Part shown: in pieces, positions 1 through 10,130 of the stretch | Layout of the letters: every line of letters begins with the position of its first letter | Position numbering within the stretch: the stretch's first letter is position 1 | From: Micropterix aruncella | Taxonomy: Eukaryota; Arthropoda; Insecta; Lepidoptera; Micropterigidae | DNA: 64,000 nucleotides | Reading direction: 5' to 3' | Assembly (NCBI GenBank): GCA_944548615.1 | Contig: OX155954.1 | Location: 1,159,335-1,223,334 of the forward strand | Made by a program: the position numbers and the translations under genes | Notes under the pieces: generated by a model | Seen by the model: the letters and a program-made list of their open reading frames with translations, nothing else | Databases searched by the model: none | Told to the model about the DNA's origin: nothing

Positions 1-708
1 AATTATCAGCTAGTAGACAAGGGTTATGAGTTTTACCTAGAATCAGATTAAAAATATAGGACGTAGTATGCATTGCACAAAGATATAATTATAACCATCC
101 ATGATTGTTAATAACTATCCTAACTTCATTTCGGACCTCTTAAATCTCAAAATTCAGCTCCCTATTAGTATAGACTTTATATTATCTCTCAACACCCCCA
201 ATGTCTACAAAATCATCTGTAAATTTATTAAACTCAACAGTATGTCCCTTTAATAATAATTAATGAATGTTCCTCCTTAGAGTGTTTGTGTGTTAAACGT
301 ATATATGTATTTCACTATATCTATTATTATTCGATTTTGTGTTCCCGACGGACTGATGTCTTAATTGTTTCAGTAACGTCCACTAACACAAAAAAGTTTC
401 CTGCTATTTCAACGGCACACTTGGCAGAAATCACCCTCTTTGGGTGGAGCCATCAAACAAAAAAGAAGAAGAACCATCCATGCCTGTGGTAAATGCAGTC
501 GGATACCAAAATGGATAATATCCGTACTTCTTGAAATACAAATATCCCAAAAAACGCTTCTGTACCTTTTCAATCATGAGGATATATCTTCATACGGATT
601 CCAAATATGCCGCATTCGTTCCTTTGCTATATTATAACAATTTAGTTGAACAAGGAACATATAACTATATCTACCTGCTTCTAGGCATATTACTACTCTT
701 CTACTCAC
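1..708. other. AT-rich DNA, probable intron
   Basis: No exon, RNA gene or complete repeat is visible here. If the minus-strand exon ending at 709 is real, this is the start of its downstream intron, and the remaining exons lie left of the window. I looked for the next conserved aldo/keto-reductase block on the minus strand (an IDTAPWYG-like motif) and did not find it. Confidence 0.4.
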
Positions 709-791
709 CCATAATGATTACCGTAGACACCACCTCCAATACCCAAGTGCGACAATTTTAATCCAGTTGTCCCGAGCTCGTTGAAACGCAT
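709..791 (-). CDS. Aldo/keto reductase, N-terminal coding exon (partial gene)
   Basis: Read on the minus strand, this codes for MRFNELGTTGLKLSHLGIGG followed by GVYGNHYG. This matches the first beta-strand and NADPH-pocket region of aldo/keto reductases of the L-galactose-dehydrogenase-like group found in insects (pattern M-R-Y-x-x-L-G-x-T-G-L-x-V-S). The family reduces or oxidises sugars and carbonyl compounds with NAD(P)(H) in the cytosol. The exon ends in a perfect GTGAGT donor at 708-703, leaving phase 2. The start is taken at the ATG whose first base is 791. The frame stays open upstream but loses similarity there, and an acceptor just before the ATG (a pyrimidine-rich stretch ending in AAAG) is also possible, with another coding exon further right. 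No other exon of the gene was found, so it could be an isolated fragment. Confidence 0.5.
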
Positions 792-1979
792 AGCTCTTTT
801 CGGAGATACAGCACAAGTATGGAGATACAGCACAACTTTACCAAAGCGAAAACCACGCAACAACGAGCGAATCTGGAATGACGTGAATTGATAGTACCTA
901 ACAAACAAGATAAACAAGCCGAATGCACTGTAGGGTGACCAATACTTGGTAAATATGTATGTAATCTCTATTATAGAATTTATATCCCTTAAGGCGCAGT
1001 AACATATCGATGGCATAGAATGCAGATGTGATATGTGCAATGGAATACATTTTACAGGACAGCAATTTTAAAGTTTGGATATCTGGTACTTTTAAGCTTT
1101 TATTATTATAGCTCCTATATTTCTATATACTGTAAACTAGTTCATTGGCTAACACAATATAGGTAATTAGAATAATAAAAGTAAAATATGGATGCTTAAA
1201 TTTGAATTAATTACCTATAGGTGTGCACTTACCACTTCTGTCTACTGCTCTATTGTACATACCACAATTGTCTGCTTTTGATATCAGTTTTTTTTAAAGA
1301 AGAACATGAAAAATATACCTCTTTAGAATTGAAAAATATTTAATTAAGTTTAGTAAAGTACATAGAAGTTATTAAACAAGCATGGATAGTGCTATGCAAG
1401 ATTAATCTGTGGGATTTTTAAACTAAGTGAGTTTACCTAATTAACAAAAACAACTCAAATTTTATTCCTCATCTTTAGAATCCACTCATCTAAACATGCG
1501 GGAACTTGAAGGCAGAGAATGATAAAAATATTCATAATCCCGCGGGATTACTTAACCATCAAGTAGAGACCATAAGTCCTTCTTCTTGGCTTCTGTGATA
1601 GTCAAGGTTTAATTGTATGTCTTATTTAATATTATATCTTGCTGCCAATCCGCTGCCTGTAAGTTAAAACTATGATTACAAATCACAATCATTTAGCAGA
1701 GAAGGAAACACAATTTTTTCTTTTTACCTTAGCACTTCTTTTTTGGTTAATATTAATTTTCATGAAGTTTTCTTCATCGAGGTCATATTTGTACATAATA
1801 ATATTGGGCTTAGTTTTGGTAAATCGCAGCCATTTAATTTTCAGCCAATTCACAGTGTTTTTGTCATTATTTTATGTAGTATTGTGTACTACTTGATTGG
1901 TCAATAAATTAAAATCCTAAAAGTCACTGTTAGTCAAAACATTTACAATATATGGGTTTGGATTTATTCTAGCAGCAGA
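792..1979. other. AT-rich intergenic or intronic DNA
   Basis: No coding similarity or delimitable repeat was recognised. The open frames are short, AT-driven and resemble no protein. A GC patch CCGCGGGA lies near 1540. Confidence 0.4.
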
Positions 1980-3250
1980 AATTAGGAAGGCCTGTGTGGT
2001 TTATTTTTTTAAATGTTTTCTAGCCCTTTCTATTGTGGCATGCATGGCATCTGCCTCCAATAGGAATGCCCAGATTCCATGTACTTGAGATCTATTGTCT
2101 ACAGGTGGCTTAAATTATTCACAGCATATAACATTGCAGCACAGACATGTTCATTTCTCTTTTGGCCTCCTTATATGTCAGAGAAAGAAGAAACATGAGT
2201 CACGGTGTAAGGCAATGACTCCAAATATTTAAAAAACAGGTACCTATTTCATTGCTGCCTTTCTGAGCATTACATTCATCCCATAAGTAGCAGTAACCAT
2301 CTGGAATGGTTTTCATATATTGTGAAATTATATGCATTCAATTTTCTCTTGTAATAAATAGGAGAATCATCTGCAAATGGAAGAGTCAATATACTTTGCA
2401 AATTAAACAAAACCAATCTGAATGTTTTACCATGATTCTCTTGTGCCTTAATTTTTTTTCACATTGTTTCATTTTCATTGATGCATTTTCTCTGGCTTTA
2501 TGTGCTGCCTATTAATCTTTCAAATCATCTTTATTTGATGAGGCATTATATGCATTACATTTTGTACACTAATCCTTTCTTTGGCTGATAAAAGCTTAAG
2601 TTCCCTCCTCTCGCGAAGTAAAAATTCAGCTATCACTTTTGCCCGCGACATTTTCGCGCGTAAAATCGGCGCGAGTCGACGACCTTGATACAAACGTATA
2701 CGGATCATAAAAAAAATTACTGCAAAATGATCGCATTGAAATTTGACATATAAAAAATTATAACCTGGAAATTGGGGGAGTCGGCCGTTGGTCCCGCAAG
2801 GGACGTTACGGAGTCACCGGGTTTGCTGGATCATATGAATGAAAAATATCTTTATAAACATAATAGGACACTGGTAGCATTTCTTGAATTTGTTCTTTGT
2901 ACAAACGATACATAATGCTTATATTTAAATCAGAGACCAAATATAATTTCTTGCTGTCACGCCTGCAGCAATGGGATTCCATCCGTGGGAATGAGTTAAT
3001 GTGAGATTTAACAGCTGCAATATTGCTCACTGATGTAGCAGTGGCTGGTTTCTTGCCTGCTCTTTTGTCGTTACTCGAATATGTGGCAGTACTTGACACT
3101 ATCAAAGTATCTAATATCCTGTGACTAATCGATAATGTATTGAATAAAAACTTTGTAGAAACTCTTATCAATGCTCCTCCTGGTGCCCTGAAATGATATT
3201 GTTTCGATAGTTTCTTAGGGATTTAAGCATTTTGTCTCCATCGAACAACA
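1980..3250 (-). pseudogene. Decayed DNA-transposase-like ORF (repeated insect family)
   Basis: Several minus-strand segments in shifting frames read as one protein. In order they are: a block with RVSTKFLFNTLSISHRILDT; a block with SHCCRRDSKKLYLVSDLNIS followed by a tyrosine-rich helix (about 2806-3000); FNLQSILTLPFADDS and YYKRKLNAYNFTIYE (near 2340-2410); DGYCYLWDECNAQKGSNEIG (near 2240-2310); GGQKRNEHVCAAMLYAVNNL (near 2110-2170); and MHATIERARKH (near 2010-2050). I know these motifs (YYKRKL, YCYLWDE, GGQxRN, a late MHATIE) from a high-copy insect protein family that looks like an RNase-H-fold (DDE-type) transposase. Placing it in the Sola group is a guess. Frames change at least three times and stops interrupt it, so it is dead. 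The open frames at 2520-2708 and 2806-3171 are pieces of it, not genes. Confidence 0.6.
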
Positions 3251-4197
3251 TCACCAGCGGTAATTAGTGATGATAAATATTGCTTTTGTTTGGTGGTATC
3301 ACTTAAAGCCCGATATTCTACAAATATAATTTTTACTTAAATTATTTTTAGTAATTTATTTAGATAGTTACCAGTCCCTGATTCCTCACATGCAAGTTCA
3401 ACTAAAAAACGTCCTCGGCTAACCATATTTCCCTTCTTTTTACTAAAAGGCACTTGAATTTACAATAAAATTACACGGAAACCAACTAACCGATTCACCA
3501 AAGTGACATGTTGACAGAAGGTCTGGGTTGTCAGTTAAGGTGGCAAAATATACAAAGTGCCACATACCACATTTGTACATTTAATTTGTTCACGTCGAAT
3601 GAGGTAAGGGCACATGAAACAATTGATTCCTACATAATTTTCATTTTTAATCAATTTACCACATTTGATACATTAGTAAATCATAACTGGGACAACATAC
3701 GCTTACCACATTTGTACGCAACAAAATTTAAGTTACAACGACCAACTCTGTGTAGGTACTTAACTCAATTTTGACAAAAAGTGTACTTACCACATCTGCG
3801 TTCTATGCCATCGATATGTTTTGTTAACATTACCACTGACATAGGTCTCAGAGACTTCCATTAATAAAACGGGAGAAATATATAATACTGGAGAATAAAA
3901 CTGGAGAAATATATACATAGTACTTTTTTTAAACAAATAGTTATATTGTTACCCTAAAATAAGTACAAAAGGACATTTAAACATAAAATTATGGGACAAA
4001 TATAACTAAAAAAGTGTTTGTGGAAATGTTTAATGGCACTTTTTCATTTCATAAAAATTAAAAAAAAATACAATAAAAAATACCCTAAAATCAACTAAAA
4101 TAAAATCTTCTTTAATTAATCTTTGCAACTTCGCTTCCCTTTACTTTCTTTGATTTCGTAGGAAAAAAATAGTTAAATAAAACTTAATTTGTAAACA
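3251..4197. other. AT-rich spacer with a scattered short motif
   Basis: No gene is visible. A motif close to TTACCACATTTGTAC recurs at about 3565, 3658, 3705 and 3788, with a weaker match near 1228, as if from a degraded repeat. Around 3360-3440 the minus strand can be read as a continuation of the neighbouring transposase-like pseudogene (SRGRFLVELACEESG), but too weakly to extend the call. Confidence 0.3.
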
Positions 4198-4312
4198 ACT
4201 GCCTAACAAAAAAGGAGTGTAATGTGAATATGAAATGAACGATCGTCGATTTTCCCACTTTAAAACTACCTCTCGAACTTATATCCGTACGAATAAGTTT
4301 GAACACATTCTT
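4198..4312 (+). repeat. Fragments of two repeat families (R1 tip and a MITE arm)
   Basis: The first 30 bases match the terminal segment of family R1 (GCCTAACAAAAAAGGAGTG), seen elsewhere at 22565, 35021 and 48549. The following 85 bases match one arm of the inverted-repeat element at 12685-12838 (shared word GAACGATCGTCGA and the AAAACTACC block). It is a chimera of two truncated repeats with no coding content. Confidence 0.5.
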
Positions 4313-4479
4313 TTTTATTGTCAATTATTTTTATTGTAAATTGTTACCTTTATAAGCCTCTGTTTTTGTTAATTAGAAAGTTTGGAGGAATGTTGTATGA
4401 TCTTCGTCAAATTAACTTTACTTTATATGACCTTTGTTAAATTGAGGAACAACTAGTTTAAGACTCATTTAATGCCATT

Positions 4480-4725
4480 CTTACACACGAAAGACCGGAA
4501 TAATCTGGTCGCAATTGGAAGTAAGGGCGTGTAAGCCCGCTGGGTAACATACCTGGTTATCTCGAGGATAAGGCGTTGACCTCTTACGGGCATGTTGCGG
4601 AGCTTGACGGTGGACTGTTTTGTCCAAGTCTTCTGGGTTCACTTCGCTGGAGATAGAACGACTAATCGTTAAAACTTCCTGAGGTGACGGGTTCGCCCGT
4701 TGTAGTTAACAACTCTATTTGTACC
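4480..4725 (+). repeat. Foldback family F fragment (single arm)
   Basis: This stretch matches the arms of the element at 58283-59088 and parts of 21190-21740 and 46567-47327. Shared landmarks are CTGGTCGCAATTGGAAGTAA, the GGTTATCTCG and AAGGCGTTG block, GACTAATCGTTAAAACTTCC, and the end GGTGACGGGTTCGCCCGTTG. Only one arm is present, so it cannot fold on itself. Confidence 0.65.
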
Positions 4726-5531
4726 TGAAAGCATATCTATGTAGGTCCTTGTATATCGATGCCAGATTTGGACGAATTTCTCCATCCTCCAGTCTGGTCA
4801 CAGATTCTACCTGACGTTAGCGGTATTTCAGACCTAATTTGTAACGGATTGGTGGCGCCCTTTGCCCGTCAACCTGAATCGGTATCGTGTGGTCAAACTG
4901 ATCATTTCTAATGATAGGTGACGCCAGGCCAACAGCTAACCCTGCTTCTTAGGAAACGTACGTCTCCACACCGTTATTCGCTATTATAGATTTCGCAAGC
5001 TAGGTTGACAAATGAGACATTCCTTACAGCGAGATAATATAATATTTCAGTTTTTTTTATATAAACTATTATACTTTAGATTACAGTCGCCCTAGCCGCT
5101 GCTATTTGCTCCCTACCAGATAGCAGCGATCCAGCCAGCTCCTACCAGCGTTGCCATACGTATTCCGGTCCGGTGCTATGTTAAATATATCAGAATATAT
5201 TTGCTAAAAGTTGAAGTCTCTTATAGGATCACGCTGCGTGTTCTTCTTTCCAATCTTGTTTCCTTTTGTTACTTGGTCATATTACTGCTTTCATATTTTT
5301 TAAATATCGGGTGTGTTACGCCAAGAATTTCCCTGCAAGTAGCCAAGGACTGATTTCACCTGAATATTATTTTGATAAATAAAATCGATGAGTGCTCTCT
5401 CTCTCGGCCGGTGAAACGAACCCAGTTGGGTTCCGTTGCATATATAGCATTAATATTTGATTACAATGTATTGCATAATTTAAATATTATTAGTGTGCCA
5501 AGCTGGTATATAAAATAATCTAACCAACGTC
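4726..5531. other. Unresolved repeat-rich DNA
   Basis: No gene. The segment near 5222-5300 (GGATCACGCTGCGTG followed by a T-rich stretch) is echoed at about 5908-5975 (AGATCACACTGCGTGATG), so a diverged direct repeat flanks the 5532-5790 unit. CAAGAATTTCCCTGCAAG near 5323 resembles CAAGAATTTCCCGGCAAGC near 12288. Confidence 0.3.
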
Positions 5532-5790
5532 TCACAGTGTGATTTTTGCCCAACAAGGCACTTGTGTATAAAACTTCAAGTCTCTAAGTCCCATATTTCG
5601 AAATTTAGATATGACTATTGCTCCCCCTGGAGGCCCGAATTTATCCACGATTTTTACAACTCTTGCTATGACCAAATGATTCCTGTATGCTAAATTTCTG
5701 CTTAATAGGATGCGTTCGGGTGTTATCGTGGAGGAATGCACACATACAGACAGACAGACAGACACTCAGACAGACCTCCACCTGGACATG
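5532..5790. repeat. Dispersed repeat R3 with (CAGA)n
   Basis: It shares with 12990-13049 plus 17754-17945 the blocks TCTAAGTCCCATATTTCGA, CTCCCCCTGG, ACAACTCTTGC and GACCAAATGAT. It carries a short (CAGA)n run near 5747-5767. Comparing the two copies shows that the second was split by an LTR insertion. No ORF similarity was recognised. Confidence 0.65.
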
Positions 5791-6512
5791 GTCTTAATCG
5801 TCTCAGGGGGTCTCAAAATGGAAATTTCCGTCTTCATCTCGACAAAAAATTGAGCGTTCACAATATTTTCTTTCCTCCTTGGTGGGTCGGGAAATAAAGT
5901 CTGTTATAAGATCACACTGCGTGATGTTGTTTCTAATCATAGTTCCCTTTGTTCCACAGACATATTGCTTCTATTACATTAAAAAAAATTGGATATCTAC
6001 CAAATCTATTTAACTATCTAGCATGTATTATTACCGTAATATTATCAATAACTTAGTAAGTATGATAATTACTATCGTGCCGTCAAGGACGTATCCAGGA
6101 GGGGGGGGGGCATAGGGGACGTGTTCCCCCTGATTTTTTGAGTAAGAAATAAAGTCAAGAAAATAATGAGAATCAGAGAGAATCCACGACTTAAGTATCT
6201 TAGTGTTAGGTACCTATCCAGGAAGGGGAAATAGTTGAGATTTAAACCCCGGAAATCTGGCTCGTCCTCGTCCTCATGAATTATTCTCGGTTCGCAATGC
6301 AGTCGAGCCCAATAAGTAATACAGTCGAACACAATAAGTAACACAATGTACTTTCAAGTTCAAATGAAAATCGAGTTCCACGCATGCAAGGATTTCTGAG
6401 CAATTTCGCTAGCACAAACGACATTTTTATTACTATTTGCTATACAGTCAAGCCCTGAATTCCGATTGGATATATGCAGCTACAAATATCATTATAATGT
6501 ATATTATATATT
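5791..6512. other. Repeat debris with poly-G tract
   Basis: A ten-base G run lies near 6101-6110, inside a block (GTATCCAGGAGGGG, then TTTTTTGAGTAAGAAATAA) that recurs at 54560-54690 in diverged form. That makes a two-copy dispersed repeat. No gene is visible. Confidence 0.35.
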
Positions 6513-6642
6513 TTGACTTGACAACGTCTTATAAATCGATGGAGCCTGCTGCACGCACGAAAAAACATGACTCATGCGGCGTTACCTCGCTCTGAGGCGT
6601 TCCAATTATTATATTTATTATTCAATACAAATGCTGCCATCT

Positions 6643-7238
6643 ACCGGTTGCGACAAGAATTATTTACTAACCTCAGTCTAAAATGGTACGAATGAAAATT
6701 ACTAGATTGATTTAAATTCTTGACATAATTTTATATGTATTCTTGATATTTTATTTTATTTTATTTTATTAATTTTAGGAATCTTACAGCTGTATATAAG
6801 GCCAATTACAAGGTTCCACAAGTAAAAATGTATGAATAGATATATAAAAGGGGGAGAAAAAAAAGAAAAACAAGTAGACTAAGAAAAAACTAAACAAAGT
6901 AGAACAAAGGATTAGCCAAAGAAGGCGTCAGCCAGTAACTACCGGTTGCGACAAGAATTATTTACTAACCTCAGTCTAAAATGGTACGAATGAAAATTAC
7001 TAGATTGATTTAAATTCTTGACATAATTTTATATGTATTCTTGATATTTTATTTTATTTTATTTTATTAATTTTAGGAATCTTACAGCTGTATATAAGGC
7101 CAATTACAAGGTTCCACAAGTAAAAATGTATGAATAGATATATAAAAGGGGGAGAAAAAAAAGAAAAACAAGTAGACTAAGAAAAAACTAAACAAAGTAG
7201 AACAAAGGATTAGCCAAAGAAGGCGTCAGCCAGTAACT
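6643..7238. repeat. 298-bp direct tandem duplication
   Basis: 6643-6940 and 6941-7238 are two copies in tandem, with no difference noticed by eye. Each unit starts ACCGGTTGCGACAAG in element X, crosses the X/LINE junction at TCTTGATAT, includes the (TAAAA)n tail of the LINE and ends inside its 3' coding end at GCCAGTAACT. Because the unit spans the junction, it arose after the LINE inserted. Confidence 0.85.
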
Positions 7239-8295
7239 TCTTGAGCTGCTGGACTGACATATTAAATAAGTCAATGTCATATTGGGTAGCTACATCATTG
7301 AAACGTTGGCTTGCTCTCAATAGATAACTGTTTAGCCTGTAATTGGTGTTAGCTCTGGGGATAAACAGGGTGCATGGTCTTCTGATCGGATCAGCAGAGA
7401 CCCTCAACCCAACGTTCTCCAATAAATCCGGGCAGTCAACTGAGCCATTTGCTATCTTCAATAGGTAGGCGACATCTGCAAATTGGCGTCTTGCGGCTAA
7501 AGGTAAGAGGTGAAATTTATGACAACGTTTAGTGTAGTCTGGAAAGAATTTTTTTACTTTAAATTGTAGGTGTCGTACAAAACGTCTCTGAATTCGCTCA
7601 ATGCGGGTAATGTAAGTGTTATAGCTGGGGTTCCAGATTTGTGATGCATATTCCAAGTGACTACGTACATATGCACAATAAAGAATTTTAATGGTTTCAA
7701 AAGATTTAAACTCAGATGATAAACGCAGAACAAAACCTAATGTTCTTGATGCTTTGCTGATGACACTATTGATGTGCTCATCAAAGAGTAATTTAGTGTC
7801 AAAGATTATACCTAAATCACGGATTGAGTTTACTCTAGTAATATTGATATTCTTAAGTTTATAAGAAAAAAGAAGAGGTTGTGGCTTACGAGTGAAGGAA
7901 CATAAATAACATTTGGATACATTTAAGTCCAATTTGTTCAACAAACAGAAACGGTCAAAACGATTGAGATCTTCTTGCAAACGTTGTGCACTTTCTTGTG
8001 AGTTAATCGGACAGAGTATTTTCATGTCGTCAGCGTATAGGATTACTTCGCAGAATTTGAAGCACGAAGATACATCATTGACAACGATGTTAAACAGGAG
8101 CGGTCCCAATAGGGATCCTTGGGGTACTCCAGAAGGGATTTGCATTGGTGATGACGTGTATCCGTTGAGAGCTACAGTCTGGCACCTGTTCTGTATGTAG
8201 GACGTGAACCACCTGTACAAGTTTCCACGAATTCCTACTAATCGGAGTTTGGATAAAAGTACTGTATGATCAATTCTATCGAAACATTTGCTATA
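7210..8295 (-). pseudogene. LINE RT, C-terminal half (jockey clade)
   Basis: The open frame continues the RT from 10131 after the LTR insertion. It begins YSKCFDRIDH, then shows PSGVPQGSLLGPLLFNI (RT block 4), ILYADDMK (the catalytic YADD) and SIRDLGIIFD, and ends with the basic C-terminal region of jockey-type ORF2 (HLEYASQIWNPSYNTYITRI). The domain copies element RNA into DNA at the target site. This half has no internal stop. The gene is dead because the first half is separated by the LTR element and also frameshifted. Confidence 0.88.
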
Positions 8296-8300
8296 ATCGG
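8296..8300. repeat. TSD (left) of the miniature LTR element
   Basis: ATCGG here is repeated at 10126-10130 on the other side of the LTR element. Removing one copy plus the element restores the reading frame across the RT motif YTDYSKCFDRIDH, which confirms both the insertion and the 5-bp duplication. Confidence 0.9.
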
Positions 8301-9148
8301 TGTAGTGGCAAATCCAGCGGTCAGCGGTTAAACCGATCGAAAATCTGCCACCTTATTTTAGGGTAGCCATAGAACGACAAGGTGCAATTTTGGTGGCACC
8401 CAGGGGTGATGTGAACCGGCGTTTTACTGCCGATGGCACACCAGGTACTCGTAGAGGCGTGTCTCTCCTCGGCGAGTTGCGATACAAGGTGACCTTAAGC
8501 TCTTGTATCGTACGGTCTCCTTTTGCAGATTCCGCAGCGATCTCTTTTCCTATAAGATCGATCTAGTCTCCACTAGTTTGTAAATCTAGCCGCTCGCATA
8601 ATTGAGGCATCAAGGTATAAGCTGTTATTGTCGCTTACCGTTTGAAGAGCAGTACTGTCCTGCGAAGCGTAGATATCGTCGGGGTCGGGTTATAAACTCG
8701 GTCCTGTCGAAGTCTGGTCTCGCGAAGTTCTCTCTTGTGCACTCAATTATCGAAAGTTTTCCGAACACTGACTATTATTTTTGTCTCTACCGCTTGAAGG
8801 TTGAATAAAAAACTGTTTTCTTGTCACTTTATAATTCCACTTTCAATGTGGCTCAAATAAATTATAAATTCAATTATTTCTATTTGTTACATTGTGAAAG
8901 AATGAAAATTTTAAAACAAAATATGTTACTTCTTTTTTTTTTTTTTTGTTATTCTTCTTGCCTCTCGTTTCCATGGTTTCTCTCGTTTCCATGGTTTCTT
9001 TAATATACTATGTTAGTGATTCCCTTATTCAAAACTGTAGAATACATATATTCACGGCTTTGTTGTGTGGAATGTTTACGGTATTATGAATATTTTAATA
9101 TTAATATTATTGGTAGTTAATTCTAAATACAACTATTTTGCCGAGACA
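8301..9148 (-). repeat. 3' LTR of the miniature element
   Basis: This is the downstream LTR in the element's own orientation. The open frames at 8602-8808 and 8821-9003 repeat exactly 977 bases further right, so they are LTR sequence and not genes. It contains a long poly-T run near 8932-8946. Confidence 0.9.
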
Positions 9149-9160
9149 CTCCCCTTCCCG
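9149..9160 (-). other. Polypurine tract
   Basis: On the minus strand CGGGAAGGGGAG abuts the TG of the 3' LTR. This is the usual position and composition of the plus-strand primer of LTR retroelements, and it fixes the orientation of the element. Confidence 0.8.
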
Positions 9161-9252
9161 TAAACGACTGTAGGAGTTTACCTGTTGTCGGGAACGGCGA
9201 TTCTATTTCTAATTTAAAACTACTTAATTGTGCTTGTTGTATCCAATATAAT

Positions 9253-9268
9253 CCGGCTCGAAGGACCA
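9253..9268 (-). other. Candidate primer-binding site
   Basis: On the minus strand TGGTCCTTCGAGCCGG lies 9 bases after the 5' LTR. It starts with TGG, complementary to a tRNA CCA end, and contains a T-loop-like complement (TTCGA). I cannot say which tRNA it pairs with. Confidence 0.65.
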
Positions 9269-9277
9269 ACGATTCTA

Positions 9278-10125
9278 TGTAGTGGCAAATCCAGCGGTCA
9301 GCGGTTAAACCGATCGAAAATCTGCCACCTTATTTTAGGGTAGCCATAGAACGACAAGGTGCAATTTTGGTGGCACCCAGGGGTGATGTGAACCGGCGTT
9401 TTACTGCCGATGGCACACCAGGTACTCGTAGAGGCGTGTCTCTCCTCGGCGAGTTGCGATACAAGGTGACCTTAAGCTCTTGTATCGTACGGTCTCCTTT
9501 TGCAGATTCCGCAGCGATCTCTTTTCCTATAAGATCGATCTAGTCTCCACTAGTTTGTAAATCTAGCCGCTCGCATAATTGAGGCATCAAGGTATAAGCT
9601 GTTATTGTCGCTTACCGTTTGAAGAGCAGTACTGTCCTGCGAAGCGTAGATATCGTCGGGGTCGGGTTATAAACTCGGTCCTGTCGAAGTCTGGTCTCGC
9701 GAAGTTCTCTCTTGTGCACTCAATTATCGAAAGTTTTCCGAACACTGACTATTATTTTTGTCTCTACCGCTTGAAGGTTGAATAAAAAACTGTTTTCTTG
9801 TCACTTTATAATTCCACTTTCAATGTGGCTCAAATAAATTATAAATTCAATTATTTCTATTTGTTACATTGTGAAAGAATGAAAATTTTAAAACAAAATA
9901 TGTTACTTCTTTTTTTTTTTTTTTGTTATTCTTCTTGCCTCTCGTTTCCATGGTTTCTCTCGTTTCCATGGTTTCTTTAATATACTATGTTAGTGATTTC
10001 CTTATTCAAAACTGTAGAATACATATATTCACGGCTTTGTTGTGTGGAATGTTTACGGTATTATGAATATTTTAATATTAATATTATTGGTAGTTAATTC
10101 TAAATACAACTATTTTGCCGAGACA
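9278..10125 (-). repeat. 5' LTR of the miniature element
   Basis: This is the upstream LTR in the element's orientation, essentially identical to 8301-9148. The open frames 9579-9785 and 9798-9980 are the same LTR sequence read again. It is followed on the right by the TSD ATCGG at 10126-10130. Confidence 0.9.
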
Positions 10126-10130
10126 ATCGG

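Larger units (their letters stand above)
8301..10125 (-). mobile_element. Miniature LTR retrotransposon (TRIM-like), minus strand
   Basis: Two 848-bp LTRs (8301-9148 and 9278-10125) flank only 129 bp of interior. On the minus strand each LTR starts TGTCTCGGC and ends CCACTACA, so it has the canonical TG...CA ends. A primer-binding-like site follows the 5' LTR, a polypurine tract precedes the 3' LTR, and a 5-bp ATCGG TSD flanks the whole. The interior has no gag or pol, so the element must have moved using proteins supplied in trans, or it is an internal deletion of a larger parent. I saw one difference between the LTRs (near 9018 versus 9995), which implies a recent insertion. Superfamily is not provable; 5-bp TSDs fit Gypsy or BEL/Pao. 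Confidence 0.9.

Noticed and set aside
8602..9003. Pair of open frames repeated identically at 9579-9980, looking like a duplicated gene pair
   Set aside because: They lie inside the two LTRs of the miniature element. The identity is that of paired LTRs, and the proteins resemble nothing.
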